NCBI RefSeq assembly: GCF_015751785.1
Contig: NZ_JADOTY010000001.1
Location: 124,001 to 188,000, forward strand
Direction of reading: 5' to 3'
Length of the DNA: 64,000 nt
Source: Micromonospora vinacea
GTDB taxonomy: Bacteria > Actinomycetota > Actinomycetes > Mycobacteriales > Micromonosporaceae
Shown here: positions 44,419-52,881 of the stretch, piece after piece
Position numbering within the stretch: the stretch's first letter is position 1
Layout: each line of letters begins with the position of its first letter
Made by a program: the position numbers and the translations under genes
Notes under the pieces: generated by a model
What the model saw: only the letters and a program-made list of their open reading frames with translations
Told to the model about the DNA's origin: nothing
The model's database searches: none

Positions 44419-46251
44419 GTGCCGTCCTCCCCGTCGCTGGCCACCGGGCCCGCACCCGCGTCAACGCCGCGCACCGTCCGGGACCGCCGGGCCGACCTGA
44501 TCGTCGTGCTGGTGGCGCTCGCGCTCGCCGTCTGGGTGACCAGCGGGCTGTGGCGGGACCCGAACGTCCGCACCATCACCGTCAACTCCAGCGACCAGGC
44601 GCTGTTCGAGTGGCTGCTGGCCTTCGGCGGGCACGCGGTCACCCACGGCGATAACCCGCTCTTCACCTACCTGATCAACGTGCCGGACGGCGTGAACCTC
44701 GCGGTCAACACCTCGATCACCGTGTACGCGGTGGTCTTCGCCCCGCTCACGTACCTGATCGGACCACCGGCGACCTTCCTGGTGATCCTCACCCTGAACC
44801 TGCTCGCCACCGCGCTGGTCTGGTACTGGCTGCTCTCCCGGCACCTGGTGCGCAGCCGGCTGGCCGCCGGGGTCGGCGCCCTGTTCATCGCCTACTCCCC
44901 CGGCATGGTGTCGCACGCCAACGCGCACCTGAACTGGACCGCCGGTTGGCTGGTGCCGCTGCTGATCTGGCGGTTGTTCGCGCTGCGCCGCGCGGGGCAC
45001 TGGCTGCGCGACGGGGTGATCCTCGGCGTGCTGGTCGCGGTGGCCTTCTCGATCGCCGCCGAGGGGCTCTTCTTCACCGCGCTGGCGCTGGGGGTGTTCG
45101 TCGCCATCTGGGCGCTGCACCCGGCCAACCGCGCGGAGGCACGTGCCGCGCTGCCCACCTTCCTGCGCGGGCTGGGCGTGACCGCCGTGGTCGCCGGCGT
45201 GCTGCTGTCGTACCCCTTGTGGTTGCACTTCGCCGGGCCACAACGGTTCCACGGCACCGGCTTCGACCCGGTGATCCACTCCGAGGACATCGCGGCGTTC
45301 GGCGCCTTCCCGCGCCGCTCGCTGGCCGGCGAGGCCGGGTTGGGCACGTCACTGGCACCGAATCCGACCGAGGAGAACTCGTTCTTCGGCATCCCGCTGC
45401 TGGTGCTCACAGTGGTCTGTTTCGTCGCCCTCTGGCGGCGGGCCGACCCGCACCGCCGGGCCACCCTCTGGGCGCTGGGCGCCCTCGCGCTGATCTTCAC
45501 GGTGCTCTCCTTCGGCCCGGTCGCCAAGGTCGACGGCCGACGCACCGACCTCCCCATGCCGTTCGACCTGGTCGGGCAACTTCCGGTGGTGAACGCCGCG
45601 CTACCGGCCCGACTGGCGCTGGTGGTCGCGCCAGTGGTCGGGCTGCTGCTGGCGTACGCCGTCGACCAACTGCGCGCCGCACCACCACGGCACCGCTCCA
45701 CGGAGCTGGCCTGGCTGGTCGGCTTCGCGGTGGCCCTGGTACCGCTGCTGCCCACCCCTCTGCTGACCGACGAGCGGGAGCCGATCCCGCGCTTCATCAC
45801 CTCCGGCACGTGGCGGGACTACGTGTCCCCCGACGGGGTGCTGACCCCGGTGCCGCTGACAGTGGACATCTACCCGGACGGCCAACGCTGGCAGGCGTAC
45901 GCGCTGTCGCACCGGCAGGGCGAGTTCGAGATCCCCGGCGGCTTCTTCCTCGGCCCCGGTGGGCCGGACGGGCGGGGCCGGATCGGCCCGGTGCCGCGCA
46001 CGCTGAGCGCGTTGATGGACCAGGCCGGCCGTACCGGGCTGGTTCCCATCGTCACCGACGGGACCATCCGGGAGGTCCAGTCGGACCTGCGGCACTGGCG
46101 CATCGAGACGGTGGTGCTCGCCGACGAGGTGCACGGCGCGAAGTTCGAGGTCGACGAGGAGGCGCTGCGGCGTACCGGCACCGCCCTGTTCGGCGAGCCG
46201 CAACGGGTCGACGACGTCTGGCTCTGGCGCATCCCACCGGCCGACCGGTAG
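44419..46251 (+). CDS. Polytopic membrane protein, GT-C glycosyltransferase-like
   Basis: A 610-residue membrane protein with about ten helices followed by a soluble C-terminal domain of about 150 residues. The first extracytoplasmic loop has NSSDQALFEWLLAFGG, an acidic motif where GT-C enzymes place a catalytic Asp. The layout resembles actinobacterial GT-C-type proteins that use polyprenyl-phosphate sugars, but I cannot name donor or acceptor. GTG at 44419 follows a -10-like box. The anchored beta-propeller protein follows 57 nt downstream on the same strand. Confidence 0.7.
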   Translation: MPSSPSLATGPAPASTPRTVRDRRADLIVVLVALALAVWVTSGLWRDPNVRTITVNSSDQALFEWLLAFGGHAVTHGDNPLFTYLINVPDGVNLAVNTSITVYAVVFAPLTYLIGPPATFLVILTLNLLATALVWYWLLSRHLVRSRLAAGVGALFIAYSPGMVSHANAHLNWTAGWLVPLLIWRLFALRRAGHWLRDGVILGVLVAVAFSIAAEGLFFTALALGVFVAIWALHPANRAEARAALPTFLRGLGVTAVVAGVLLSYPLWLHFAGPQRFHGTGFDPVIHSEDIAAFGAFPRRSLAGEAGLGTSLAPNPTEENSFFGIPLLVLTVVCFVALWRRADPHRRATLWALGALALIFTVLSFGPVAKVDGRRTDLPMPFDLVGQLPVVNAALPARLALVVAPVVGLLLAYAVDQLRAAPPRHRSTELAWLVGFAVALVPLLPTPLLTDEREPIPRFITSGTWRDYVSPDGVLTPVPLTVDIYPDGQRWQAYALSHRQGEFEIPGGFFLGPGGPDGRGRIGPVPRTLSALMDQAGRTGLVPIVTDGTIREVQSDLRHWRIETVVLADEVHGAKFEVDEEALRRTGTALFGEPQRVDDVWLWRIPPADR

Positions 46252-46308
46252 GCCGCGACACGGCCGGCGGGGGCATCACGACCGGTCGCCATCGCGTCTA
46301 ATGGGCCG

Positions 46309-47550
46309 ATGAGATTGACCGGCGGGCGATTGCGGCGTGCTGCCGTGGTAGCGCTCGTGCTGGGGCTCGTCGCGCTCGACACACCAGCCGCAACGGCCGC
46401 CGGGAGCGCGGCCGGGGTGGTGCCGACCCGGGTGCACGATCCCTGGCTGTGGCAGGCCACGGTGGGGCAACGCCCGGCCGGTCCGGCCGCGCTGCTGTTC
46501 TTCACCGACCGCACCCGCTATTTCGAGTCGACAGGTGTGCTGGTCGACCGGGACGGCGCGTACCGGCTGATCCCGATACGCATCGGCGAGGGGCACGGAC
46601 TGCTCTCCCCGGATGGACGGCACTACCTCCGGCCGTACTTCGGCGAGCTACTGGATCTCACCACCGGCCGGCAGCGCCGCACGGTGAGCACGGGCGTGTA
46701 CCCGATGGCATGGTCGCCGGACGGGCAGCAGGTGCTGGGCACCCGCAGCAACGACGACGACGTGATCAGCTTCGGGCCGGACAATCAGCAGCTCAACGAC
46801 CCGGAGAAGCCCGACGACCTGCTCGTCGTCGACCCGTTCCGGGGCACCGAGCGGACGCTCGACGTCGGCACCTTCGCCGCGCACACCGCAGCGGCCTGGT
46901 CACCCGGTGGCGACCTGGTGGCGGTCACCGGCTCGCCGGACGTGCCAGCCCAGCTCGCTGAGCGCCAGCGACTGGTGGTCGTCGACCCGGCCGGCGGCGG
47001 CCCTCGTTGGCAGGTCGACCTGGGCGACCGGCGGATGTTGGCCGGTCCTGCCGCCTGGCATCCCGACGGCCGGCGGCTCGCGCTGCTCGCCTTCGACGGC
47101 TGCGCCGGCCCCAGGTGCACATCCGAGCAGGCGGCGGCGCGCACCTGGCGGATCGAGTTCCTGGACACGGCCACCGGCCAGGCCGTCGGCCAGGCCCTGC
47201 CGGCCGGCATCTCGGCGAGCGGGATCATCGGCTGGCGCGGCGACGACCCGGTCCTGCGGTATGTCAGCGAAACGGAGGCGGACACGGACCGGCAAGCCTT
47301 TCTCGCCGCGCTGTCGCCCGACGGCGGTCGTGAGGTGCTGGTGACCACGCCGGTCGGGTCGACCGACCTGATGGTGCCGGGCGACCTGCTGACCCGGGCC
47401 GCGTTCGGCGGGCCGGAGCCCCGGCCGTCACCGTTCGCCGCCCCGCTCTGGGTCTACCTGACGCTGGCCGTGCCAGCGCTGCTCGCGATCGCTCTCGTCG
47501 TCCGCCGGACTCGTCGCCGGCGCACTGCGACGGCCCCGGCTCCGGCGTGA
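46309..47550 (+). CDS. Membrane-anchored extracytoplasmic beta-propeller-like protein
   Basis: A 413-residue protein with a signal peptide (residues 1 to about 31, TPAATAAGS), a beta-rich domain with WD40/TolB-like blades (MAWSPDGQQVLGT, AAWSPGGDLVAVTG, AAWHPDGRRLALLAF), and one C-terminal helix (LWVYLTLAVPALLAIALVV) followed by an Arg-rich cytoplasmic tail. Function unknown. It follows the GT-C-like gene by 57 nt in the same direction and may be co-expressed with it. Confidence 0.7.
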   Translation: MRLTGGRLRRAAVVALVLGLVALDTPAATAAGSAAGVVPTRVHDPWLWQATVGQRPAGPAALLFFTDRTRYFESTGVLVDRDGAYRLIPIRIGEGHGLLSPDGRHYLRPYFGELLDLTTGRQRRTVSTGVYPMAWSPDGQQVLGTRSNDDDVISFGPDNQQLNDPEKPDDLLVVDPFRGTERTLDVGTFAAHTAAAWSPGGDLVAVTGSPDVPAQLAERQRLVVVDPAGGGPRWQVDLGDRRMLAGPAAWHPDGRRLALLAFDGCAGPRCTSEQAAARTWRIEFLDTATGQAVGQALPAGISASGIIGWRGDDPVLRYVSETEADTDRQAFLAALSPDGGREVLVTTPVGSTDLMVPGDLLTRAAFGGPEPRPSPFAAPLWVYLTLAVPALLAIALVVRRTRRRRTATAPAPA

Positions 47551-47634
47551 CGACGAGCCGCCGAGGTGTGCCGCGACCGGCACGACGAGGCCCTGGTGAG
47601 GTGGCTCACCAGGGAAGATCGCCGGTAGCGGGAC

Positions 47635-47640
47635 TAGGCT
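47635..47640 (+). promoter_or_regulatory. Putative -10 box (TAGGCT), leaderless promoter of lipB
   Basis: TAGGCT ends 7 nt before the lipB GTG. The identical hexamer at the same distance precedes lipA (50054-50059). Confidence 0.55.
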
Positions 47641-47647
47641 TGTTGCC

Positions 47648-48289
47648 GTGACGACGACGACCCCCGGCCTGACGGCCGTCCGCGCCGGCCTGCTCGACTA
47701 CCAGGCCGCCTGGGACGAGCAGCGGCGCCTGCACGAGTCGGTGGTGGCTGGCGAGCGCGGCGACACAGTGCTGCTGCTGGAGCACCCGAGCGTCTACACG
47801 GCGGGCAAGCGCACCGAACCGTGGGACCGGCCGATGGACGGCACTCCGGTCGTCGACGTGGACCGTGGCGGCAAGATCACCTGGCATGGGCCGGGGCAGC
47901 TCGTCGGCTACCCGATCCTGCGCCTGCCCGACCCGGTGGACGTGGTCGCCTACGTGCGCCGGACCGAAGAGCTGCTCATCGACGTGTGCGCCGAGGTCGG
48001 GCTGACCGCCGGTCGGGTCGAGGGGCGCAGCGGGGTCTGGGTGCCCGAGGACGACCGGGGGCCGGCCCGCAAGGTGGCGGCCATCGGCATCCGGGTGGCC
48101 CGGGGCGTCACCCTGCACGGCTTCTCGATCAACTGCGACTGCGACCTGACGTACTTCGACCGGATCGTCCCGTGCGGCATCCGGGACGCGGGCGTCACCT
48201 CGCTCACCGCCGAGCTGGGCCACCCGGTCAGCGTCGCCGACGTGCTGCCGGTGGTCGAGCGTCGACTCTCCACCCTCATCGAGGTCTGA
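47648..48289 (+). CDS. lipB: Lipoyl(octanoyl) transferase LipB
   Basis: Transfers the octanoyl group from acyl carrier protein to lipoyl domains of E2 and GcvH. The 213-residue protein has [17 protein letters not shown], the conserved Lys in [18 protein letters not shown] and the catalytic Cys in [17 protein letters not shown] at 47648 is set by the -10-like box 7 nt upstream. lipA, which completes lipoate, follows 1.8 kb downstream, separated by the oppositely oriented aspS2. Confidence 0.96.
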   Translation: MTTTTPGLTAVRAGLLDYQAAWDEQRRLHESVVAGERGDTVLLLEHPSVYTAGKRTEPWDRPMDGTPVVDVDRGGKITWHGPGQLVGYPILRLPDPVDVVAYVRRTEELLIDVCAEVGLTAGRVEGRSGVWVPEDDRGPARKVAAIGIRVARGVTLHGFSINCDCDLTYFDRIVPCGIRDAGVTSLTAELGHPVSVADVLPVVERRLSTLIEV

Positions 48290-48292
48290 GCT

Positions 48293-48322
48293 GCGGCCCC
48301 CGGCGGCGACGCCGGGGGCCGC
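48293..48322. terminator. Bidirectional hairpin terminator
   Basis: A perfect 13-bp stem GCGGCCCCCGGCG with its complement and a GCGA loop, between the convergent lipB and aspS2 genes. Confidence 0.85.
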
Positions 48323-48327
48323 CTCGC

Positions 48328-49614
48328 TCATGGCGTCAGGCGGTGCAGGTCACGCGGGAACGCGGTGACCTGCCGGATGTTTGCCGCGCCGACCAGCCGG
48401 GCCACGAACCGTTCCAGGCCGATGGCGAAGCCACCGTGCGGTGGCATGCCGTGCCGGAACGCGTCCAGGTAGCCGGCGTACGGCTCGACCGGCTCACCCC
48501 GGGCCGCCAACGCCGCCAGGTAGTCGGCGTGCTGGTGCAGCCGCTGCCCGCCGGTGACCAGCTCCAGACCACGAAAGAGCAGGTCAAAACCGTTCGAGTA
48601 CGCGGGCCGCTCCGGGTCGGGGTGGGTGTAGAAGGGCCGCTTGGCCATCGGGTAGCCGGTGACGAAGAGGAAGTCCGACCCGTGTTCACGCATTGCCCAC
48701 TCGCCCAGCGCCCGTTCGTGGGCGGGAGCGAGGTCCGGCTCGTCGGCGGGCGCGCCGGCGATCGTCAGCGCCTCGGTGAAGTGCACCGCCGGGATCTGCG
48801 CCGGCACCTGCGGCGGCGTGACGCCGAGCGTCGCCAGAGCGGCGCCGGCCCGCCCGCTGACCGCGTCCAGCATCCCGGCCACCGTGTCGCGCAGCACGCG
48901 CATCACGTCCCGGTGGTCGGCGATGAAGCCCAGCTCCGCGTCGAGCGACGTGTACTGCGCGAGGTGCCGGACGGTGTCGTGCGGTTCGGCCCGGAAGACC
49001 GGCCCCACCTCGTAGACACGTTCGAAGACGCCGACCATCAGCTGCTTGTAGAACTGCGGTGACTGGGCCAGGTACGCGGGCCGGCCGAACCAGTCGAGCG
49101 CGAACACGTTCGCTCCGCTCTCGGTGCTGGAGCTGACCACCTTCGGTGTGTGGACCTCCACGAAGTCGTGGGTGTCGAGTGCGGCCCGGAACCCGGCCAC
49201 CGCGGCGGCCGAGATCCGCAGCGCGGCCGACCGGGTGGGGTGCCGCAGCGCGGTGGGCGCGTTGTCCAGCTGGGTGGGCAGGCTCGCGGTGAGCGCCGGC
49301 CGGTACAGGTCGAACGGTGGCGGTGTGGCGGGCGACCCGAGTGGACGTACCGTCGGGTCGGTCAGCTCGACCCCGGCGGGCGCGGTGTCGTTCGCGGTGG
49401 CCGTCGCGGTGACCTCGACGACCGTCTCCTCGGTGAGTTTCTCCAGCTCGGCGCGGACGGCCGGGTCGGTGACGACCACCTGGGCCAGGCCGGTGGCGTC
49501 CCGCACGATCAGGAAGGCGACCGACTTGAGCAGTCGGCGGCGGTGCACCCAACCGGCGATCCGCACTGTCGTGCCGATCCTGGCGGGCAGTTGCTGGGAC
49601 AGGGTTCGTTGCAT
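48328..49614 (-). CDS. aspS: Archaeal-type aspartate--tRNA ligase (probable AspRS2, non-discriminating)
   Basis: A 428-residue class IIb aminoacyl-tRNA synthetase of the short archaeal/eukaryotic AspRS type, without the bacterial GAD insertion. An N-terminal OB fold (VRIAGWVHRRRLLKSVAFLIVRD) is followed by the catalytic domain with SPQFYKQLMVGVFERVYEVGPVFRAE (motif 2 region) and GFAIGLERFV (motif 3). Such AspRS2 enzymes usually charge tRNA(Asp) and tRNA(Asn), the latter then amidated by GatCAB. A normal bacterial AspRS is presumably elsewhere in the genome. ATG at 49614 has GAGGAG upstream. A T-box leader precedes it. It interrupts the lipB-lipA pair on the opposite strand, which suggests insertion. 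Confidence 0.88.
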   Translation of the reverse strand: MQRTLSQQLPARIGTTVRIAGWVHRRRLLKSVAFLIVRDATGLAQVVVTDPAVRAELEKLTEETVVEVTATATANDTAPAGVELTDPTVRPLGSPATPPPFDLYRPALTASLPTQLDNAPTALRHPTRSAALRISAAAVAGFRAALDTHDFVEVHTPKVVSSSTESGANVFALDWFGRPAYLAQSPQFYKQLMVGVFERVYEVGPVFRAEPHDTVRHLAQYTSLDAELGFIADHRDVMRVLRDTVAGMLDAVSGRAGAALATLGVTPPQVPAQIPAVHFTEALTIAGAPADEPDLAPAHERALGEWAMREHGSDFLFVTGYPMAKRPFYTHPDPERPAYSNGFDLLFRGLELVTGGQRLHQHADYLAALAARGEPVEPYAGYLDAFRHGMPPHGGFAIGLERFVARLVGAANIRQVTAFPRDLHRLTP

Positions 49615-49688
49615 GGCGTACTGCTCCTCGGTCGATCGCCACGCCGTCGCCGCCCTGGGGAAGCGATGCGTGGCATCAGCCCCAGGGA

Positions 49689-49925
49689 GGTGTGGGCGAG
49701 CGGGAACCTCGCGGTGCCACCACACCTTCACCCCCGCCGAAGCGGGGGCCTCTTTCGTCGCCTGATGACCGGGGCCAGCCGGGCGGGCTCTACTGGGCGC
49801 GGGTGACCCGCGGCCGTTCTTCCCGCAGCTCGGGAGGGTCTTCGCGCCCCGGCGCCAGACCGCCTCTCAGCACCGGCGGCTCTCTGCACTGGCGGGTCGG
49901 GGGCTACTCGGCTCCGTCGTCGCTG
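49689..49925 (-). ncRNA. T-box riboswitch leader of aspS2
   Basis: On the minus strand, 5' to 3': a stem I whose apical part has the T-box AG-bulge and distal-loop pattern (CAGAGAG...GGTGCTGAGAGG, plus positions 49853-49894, closed by CGCCAG/CTGGCG); a GAAAGAGG segment with hairpin III (49731-49748); then the T-box sequence GGTGGCACCGC (49711-49721). The UGGC there would pair with an uncharged GCCA tRNA end. A GGTGTGG/CCACACC stem (49720-49726 with 49689-49695) would compete with the antiterminator. A GAC triplet at 49838-49840 is a candidate specifier (Asp). A further CCCTGGGG/CCCCAGGG hairpin (49653-49687) lies before the gene. Confidence 0.82.
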
Positions 49926-50053
49926 TTGGCGGTGACCGTAGCACCCGAATCCCGCTCGTGTGACGCACATTTTCGACACCCCGGTGTCCGGCGTCACAAC
50001 GTTTGGGGCGTGACGCCGGTCGCCTGACGCACATAGACACCTGCCGTCCGGCG

Positions 50054-50059
50054 TAGGCT
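50054..50059 (+). promoter_or_regulatory. Putative -10 box (TAGGCT), leaderless promoter of lipA
   Basis: TAGGCT ends 7 nt before the lipA GTG, the same hexamer and distance as at lipB. Confidence 0.55.
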
Positions 50060-50066
50060 CATTTTC

Positions 50067-51062
50067 GTGACGATCGAGCACTCCGCGCCGACGACCGGCC
50101 AGGCAGCGCGCACCGCAACGGCGGCCCCCGAGGGGCGGCGTCTGCTGCGGATCGAGGCGCGCAACGCCGAGACGCCGATCGAGCGCAAACCGCCATGGAT
50201 CAAGGTCAAGGCCAAGATGGGGCCGGAGTACACCCAACTGCGTGGGCTCGTCTCGCGCGAGGGGCTGCACACCGTCTGCCAGGAGGCCGGCTGCCCCAAC
50301 ATCTACGAGTGTTGGGAAGACCGGGAGGCCACCTTCCTCATCGGCGGTGACCAGTGCACCCGGCGCTGCGACTTCTGCCAGATCGACACCGGCAAGCCGG
50401 CCGAGTTCGACGCCGACGAGCCGCGTCGGGTCGCCGAGTCGGTCGTCTCGATGGGGCTGCGGTACGCCACCATCACCGGTGTCGCCCGTGACGACCTGCC
50501 CGACGGCGGCGCCTGGCTGTACGCCGAGACCGTCCGACAGATCCACGCCCTGCAGCCCGGCTGCGGCGTCGAGCTGCTGATCCCGGACTTCAACGCCGTC
50601 CCCGAGCAGTTGGCCGAGGTCTTCGGCTCCCGCCCCGAGGTGCTGGCGCACAACGTGGAGACCGTGCCGCGCATCTTCAAGCGCATCCGGCCGGCGTTCC
50701 GCTACGACCGCTCGCTGGACGTGATCCGGCAGGCCCGCGCCGACGGCCTGGTCACCAAGAGCAACCTCATCCTGGGCATGGGCGAGGAGCGGGCCGAGGT
50801 CTCGCAGGCGCTGCGCGACCTGCACGAGGCCGGCTGCGAGCTGATCACCATCACCCAGTACCTGCGCCCCTCGCCCCGGCACCACCCGGTGACCCGTTGG
50901 GTCAAGCCGGAGGAGTTCGTGGAGCTGCGCGAGGAGGCCGAGGAGATCGGCTTTGCCGGGGTGATGAGCGGGCCGCTGGTGCGTTCGTCGTACCGGGCCG
51001 GTCGGCTCTACAAGCAGGCCATCGACGCCCGCGCCGCCGCCTCGGTCGCCACCGCCAGCTGA
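50067..51062 (+). CDS. lipA: Lipoyl synthase LipA (radical SAM)
   Basis: Inserts two sulfurs into protein-bound octanoyl groups. The 331-residue protein has both clusters: the auxiliary cluster motif [12 protein letters not shown] and the radical-SAM motif CTRRCDFC, with the C-terminal RSSYRAG serine that ligates the auxiliary cluster. GTG at 50067 follows a -10-like box by 7 nt. It is the partner of lipB, and a user of Fe-S delivery proteins such as ErpA in this window. Confidence 0.97.
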   Translation: MTIEHSAPTTGQAARTATAAPEGRRLLRIEARNAETPIERKPPWIKVKAKMGPEYTQLRGLVSREGLHTVCQEAGCPNIYECWEDREATFLIGGDQCTRRCDFCQIDTGKPAEFDADEPRRVAESVVSMGLRYATITGVARDDLPDGGAWLYAETVRQIHALQPGCGVELLIPDFNAVPEQLAEVFGSRPEVLAHNVETVPRIFKRIRPAFRYDRSLDVIRQARADGLVTKSNLILGMGEERAEVSQALRDLHEAGCELITITQYLRPSPRHHPVTRWVKPEEFVELREEAEEIGFAGVMSGPLVRSSYRAGRLYKQAIDARAAASVATAS

Positions 51063-51115
51063 CTCCGCCGGCAACGCCGCACGGCCGTTCGGCGTGCGGA
51101 TGTCATGATCCTGTG

Positions 51116-52819
51116 ATGACCGTCGGCGTACGCGAGCAGCCGCGCGGCGCGGACTCGCCGCGCCCGCGACCCGGCGCACGCCCCGGCCTGGTCGGTTGGC
51201 TCACCGGGTTGGCGGTGCTCGCCGGGGTGGGCTACCGGCTCTGGCTGCTGACGCAGGCCGCGCCGCCGACGAACAGCGACGAGGCCACAATGGGGCTGGC
51301 CGCGCTGCACATCGCCCGGGGCGAGGACTTCCCGGTCTGGTTCTACGGCCAGCAGTACATGGGCACGCTGGAGGCGTACCTGGCCGCGCCGGTGTTCGCC
51401 CTCGCCGGTGGGCCGTCGCTGCTCGGTCTGCGGCTGCCCACGCTGGCGCTGTACACGCTGTTCCTGCTGCTGGCCTGGCGGTTGACGCTGCGGCTGACCG
51501 GGGACCGGTGGTTCGGGCTGCTGATGGTGGCGCTGCTGGCCCTCGGCTCCGACCGGATCGTCAAGAACCAGCTGATCGCCGGCGGCGGCTACCCCGAGAT
51601 GAACGCGGCCGGGGCGGCGCTGGCAGTGCTCGCCGTGGAACTGGCCACCGGTCGACCGGGGCGACGATCGACCGGCTCCGGGGAACCCGACGGGCGGACG
51701 ACCGGCACCGGGCGACCCGGCTGGCGACTGGCGCGCTGGGCGACGTGGGGATTCCTGGCCGGGCTGATGCTCTGGGTCGACCCGCTCGTGCTGCCGTACG
51801 TCGCGGCGACCGGCGCGGTGCTCGTCGGGTTCTGCCGCCGGGAGCTGTGGGGCACCGCCGGGGCACTGCTCGGGGCGGCGGCCGTGCTGGGGGCGGCCCC
51901 GCTGCTGCTGCACAGCCTGCTGACCGGGCGCAACCCGCTGCACGCGGTGCTCGCGGCCAGCGGCGCGAACGCCACCGCCGGCTGGACGGACCGGCTGCAC
52001 GGCGGCCTGCTGCTCGGCCCGCCGCTGGGCATGGGTTTCTGCGCTCCCGGGCAGTGCGCCAACTGGCAACTGTGGTGGGCGCTCGCCCTGCCGCTGCTGC
52101 TGGCCATCGCCACCGTCACCGCCTGGCGGGCCCTGCGCACCCGCGAACCGGCCGCTGTCGGCCCCGGCACGGTGTCACCCCGGGTGGCGGCGACGGTCCG
52201 GCTGGCGCTCGTGCTGGCCGCCGTGGTCACCCTCGGCGCGTACACGGTGAGCAGCTCCGCCGGGCTCACGCCGGTGGAGAGTTCCCGCTACCTGTCCTGC
52301 CTGCTCATCTCGTTGCCGGCGCTGCTCTGGCCGGTGTGGGCGGTGGCCCGGCACGGGCTGCGAACGGCAGTCGCCGACCGGCACGGTGTCGGGTCGACGC
52401 TGACCCGGTCGGTCGCTGTGGTGGTGCTCGCCGCCACGCTGGGCACCGCCGCCCACGCCACCTGGCAGGCAGCGCAGACCGTCCCGGCGACCCGGGCCGC
52501 CGAGGCCCGGCACACCGAGCTGGTGAGCACCCTGCGCCAGCTCGGCGTACGACACGTTCGCGCCGGCTACTGGACCTGCAACCGGCTCACCTTCGCCAGC
52601 GCCGAACAGGTGGTCTGCGCCGTCGTCGACGACACACTGCGCCCCGGTTTCGACCGCTACCCCGCGTACCGCCGGGAGGTCGACAGCGCGGCGGCACCGG
52701 CCTGGGTCGCGCCGACCGGCTCGCCCCTGGCGGAGGTGCTCGACGAGCGGCAGCGGGTCACGCCCGGCAGCCTCGACCTGGTCACCATCGAGGGCTGGCG
52801 CATCTACCTGCCGCGCTGA
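51116..52819 (+). CDS. Polytopic membrane protein, GT-C (ArnT/PMT-like) glycosyltransferase candidate
   Basis: A 567-residue protein with about eleven membrane helices. The first extracytoplasmic loop carries PPTNSDEATMGLAALHIARGEDFPVWFYGQQYMGTLEAYL, where the acidic SDEA is in the position of the GT-C catalytic Asp/Glu. Donor (probably polyprenyl-phosphate sugar) and acceptor are unknown. ATG at 51116 is the likely start; GTG 51113 is adjacent. It is downstream of lipA by 53 nt but functionally unrelated, and convergent with the LuxR regulator. Confidence 0.72.
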   Translation: MTVGVREQPRGADSPRPRPGARPGLVGWLTGLAVLAGVGYRLWLLTQAAPPTNSDEATMGLAALHIARGEDFPVWFYGQQYMGTLEAYLAAPVFALAGGPSLLGLRLPTLALYTLFLLLAWRLTLRLTGDRWFGLLMVALLALGSDRIVKNQLIAGGGYPEMNAAGAALAVLAVELATGRPGRRSTGSGEPDGRTTGTGRPGWRLARWATWGFLAGLMLWVDPLVLPYVAATGAVLVGFCRRELWGTAGALLGAAAVLGAAPLLLHSLLTGRNPLHAVLAASGANATAGWTDRLHGGLLLGPPLGMGFCAPGQCANWQLWWALALPLLLAIATVTAWRALRTREPAAVGPGTVSPRVAATVRLALVLAAVVTLGAYTVSSSAGLTPVESSRYLSCLLISLPALLWPVWAVARHGLRTAVADRHGVGSTLTRSVAVVVLAATLGTAAHATWQAAQTVPATRAAEARHTELVSTLRQLGVRHVRAGYWTCNRLTFASAEQVVCAVVDDTLRPGFDRYPAYRREVDSAAAPAWVAPTGSPLAEVLDERQRVTPGSLDLVTIEGWRIYLPR

Positions 52820-52881
52820 CCTCGGCGGTGCACGTCAGCCCGGCGACCTCGGTGCGCGGCCCGCCGGTTTCGGCGCGCGCG

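Noticed and set aside
35400..47550. Possible biosynthetic gene cluster
   Set aside because: There are reductases, a luciferase-like oxidoreductase and regulators, but no synthase, carrier protein, P450 or exporter to define a pathway, and the genes are in mixed orientations.
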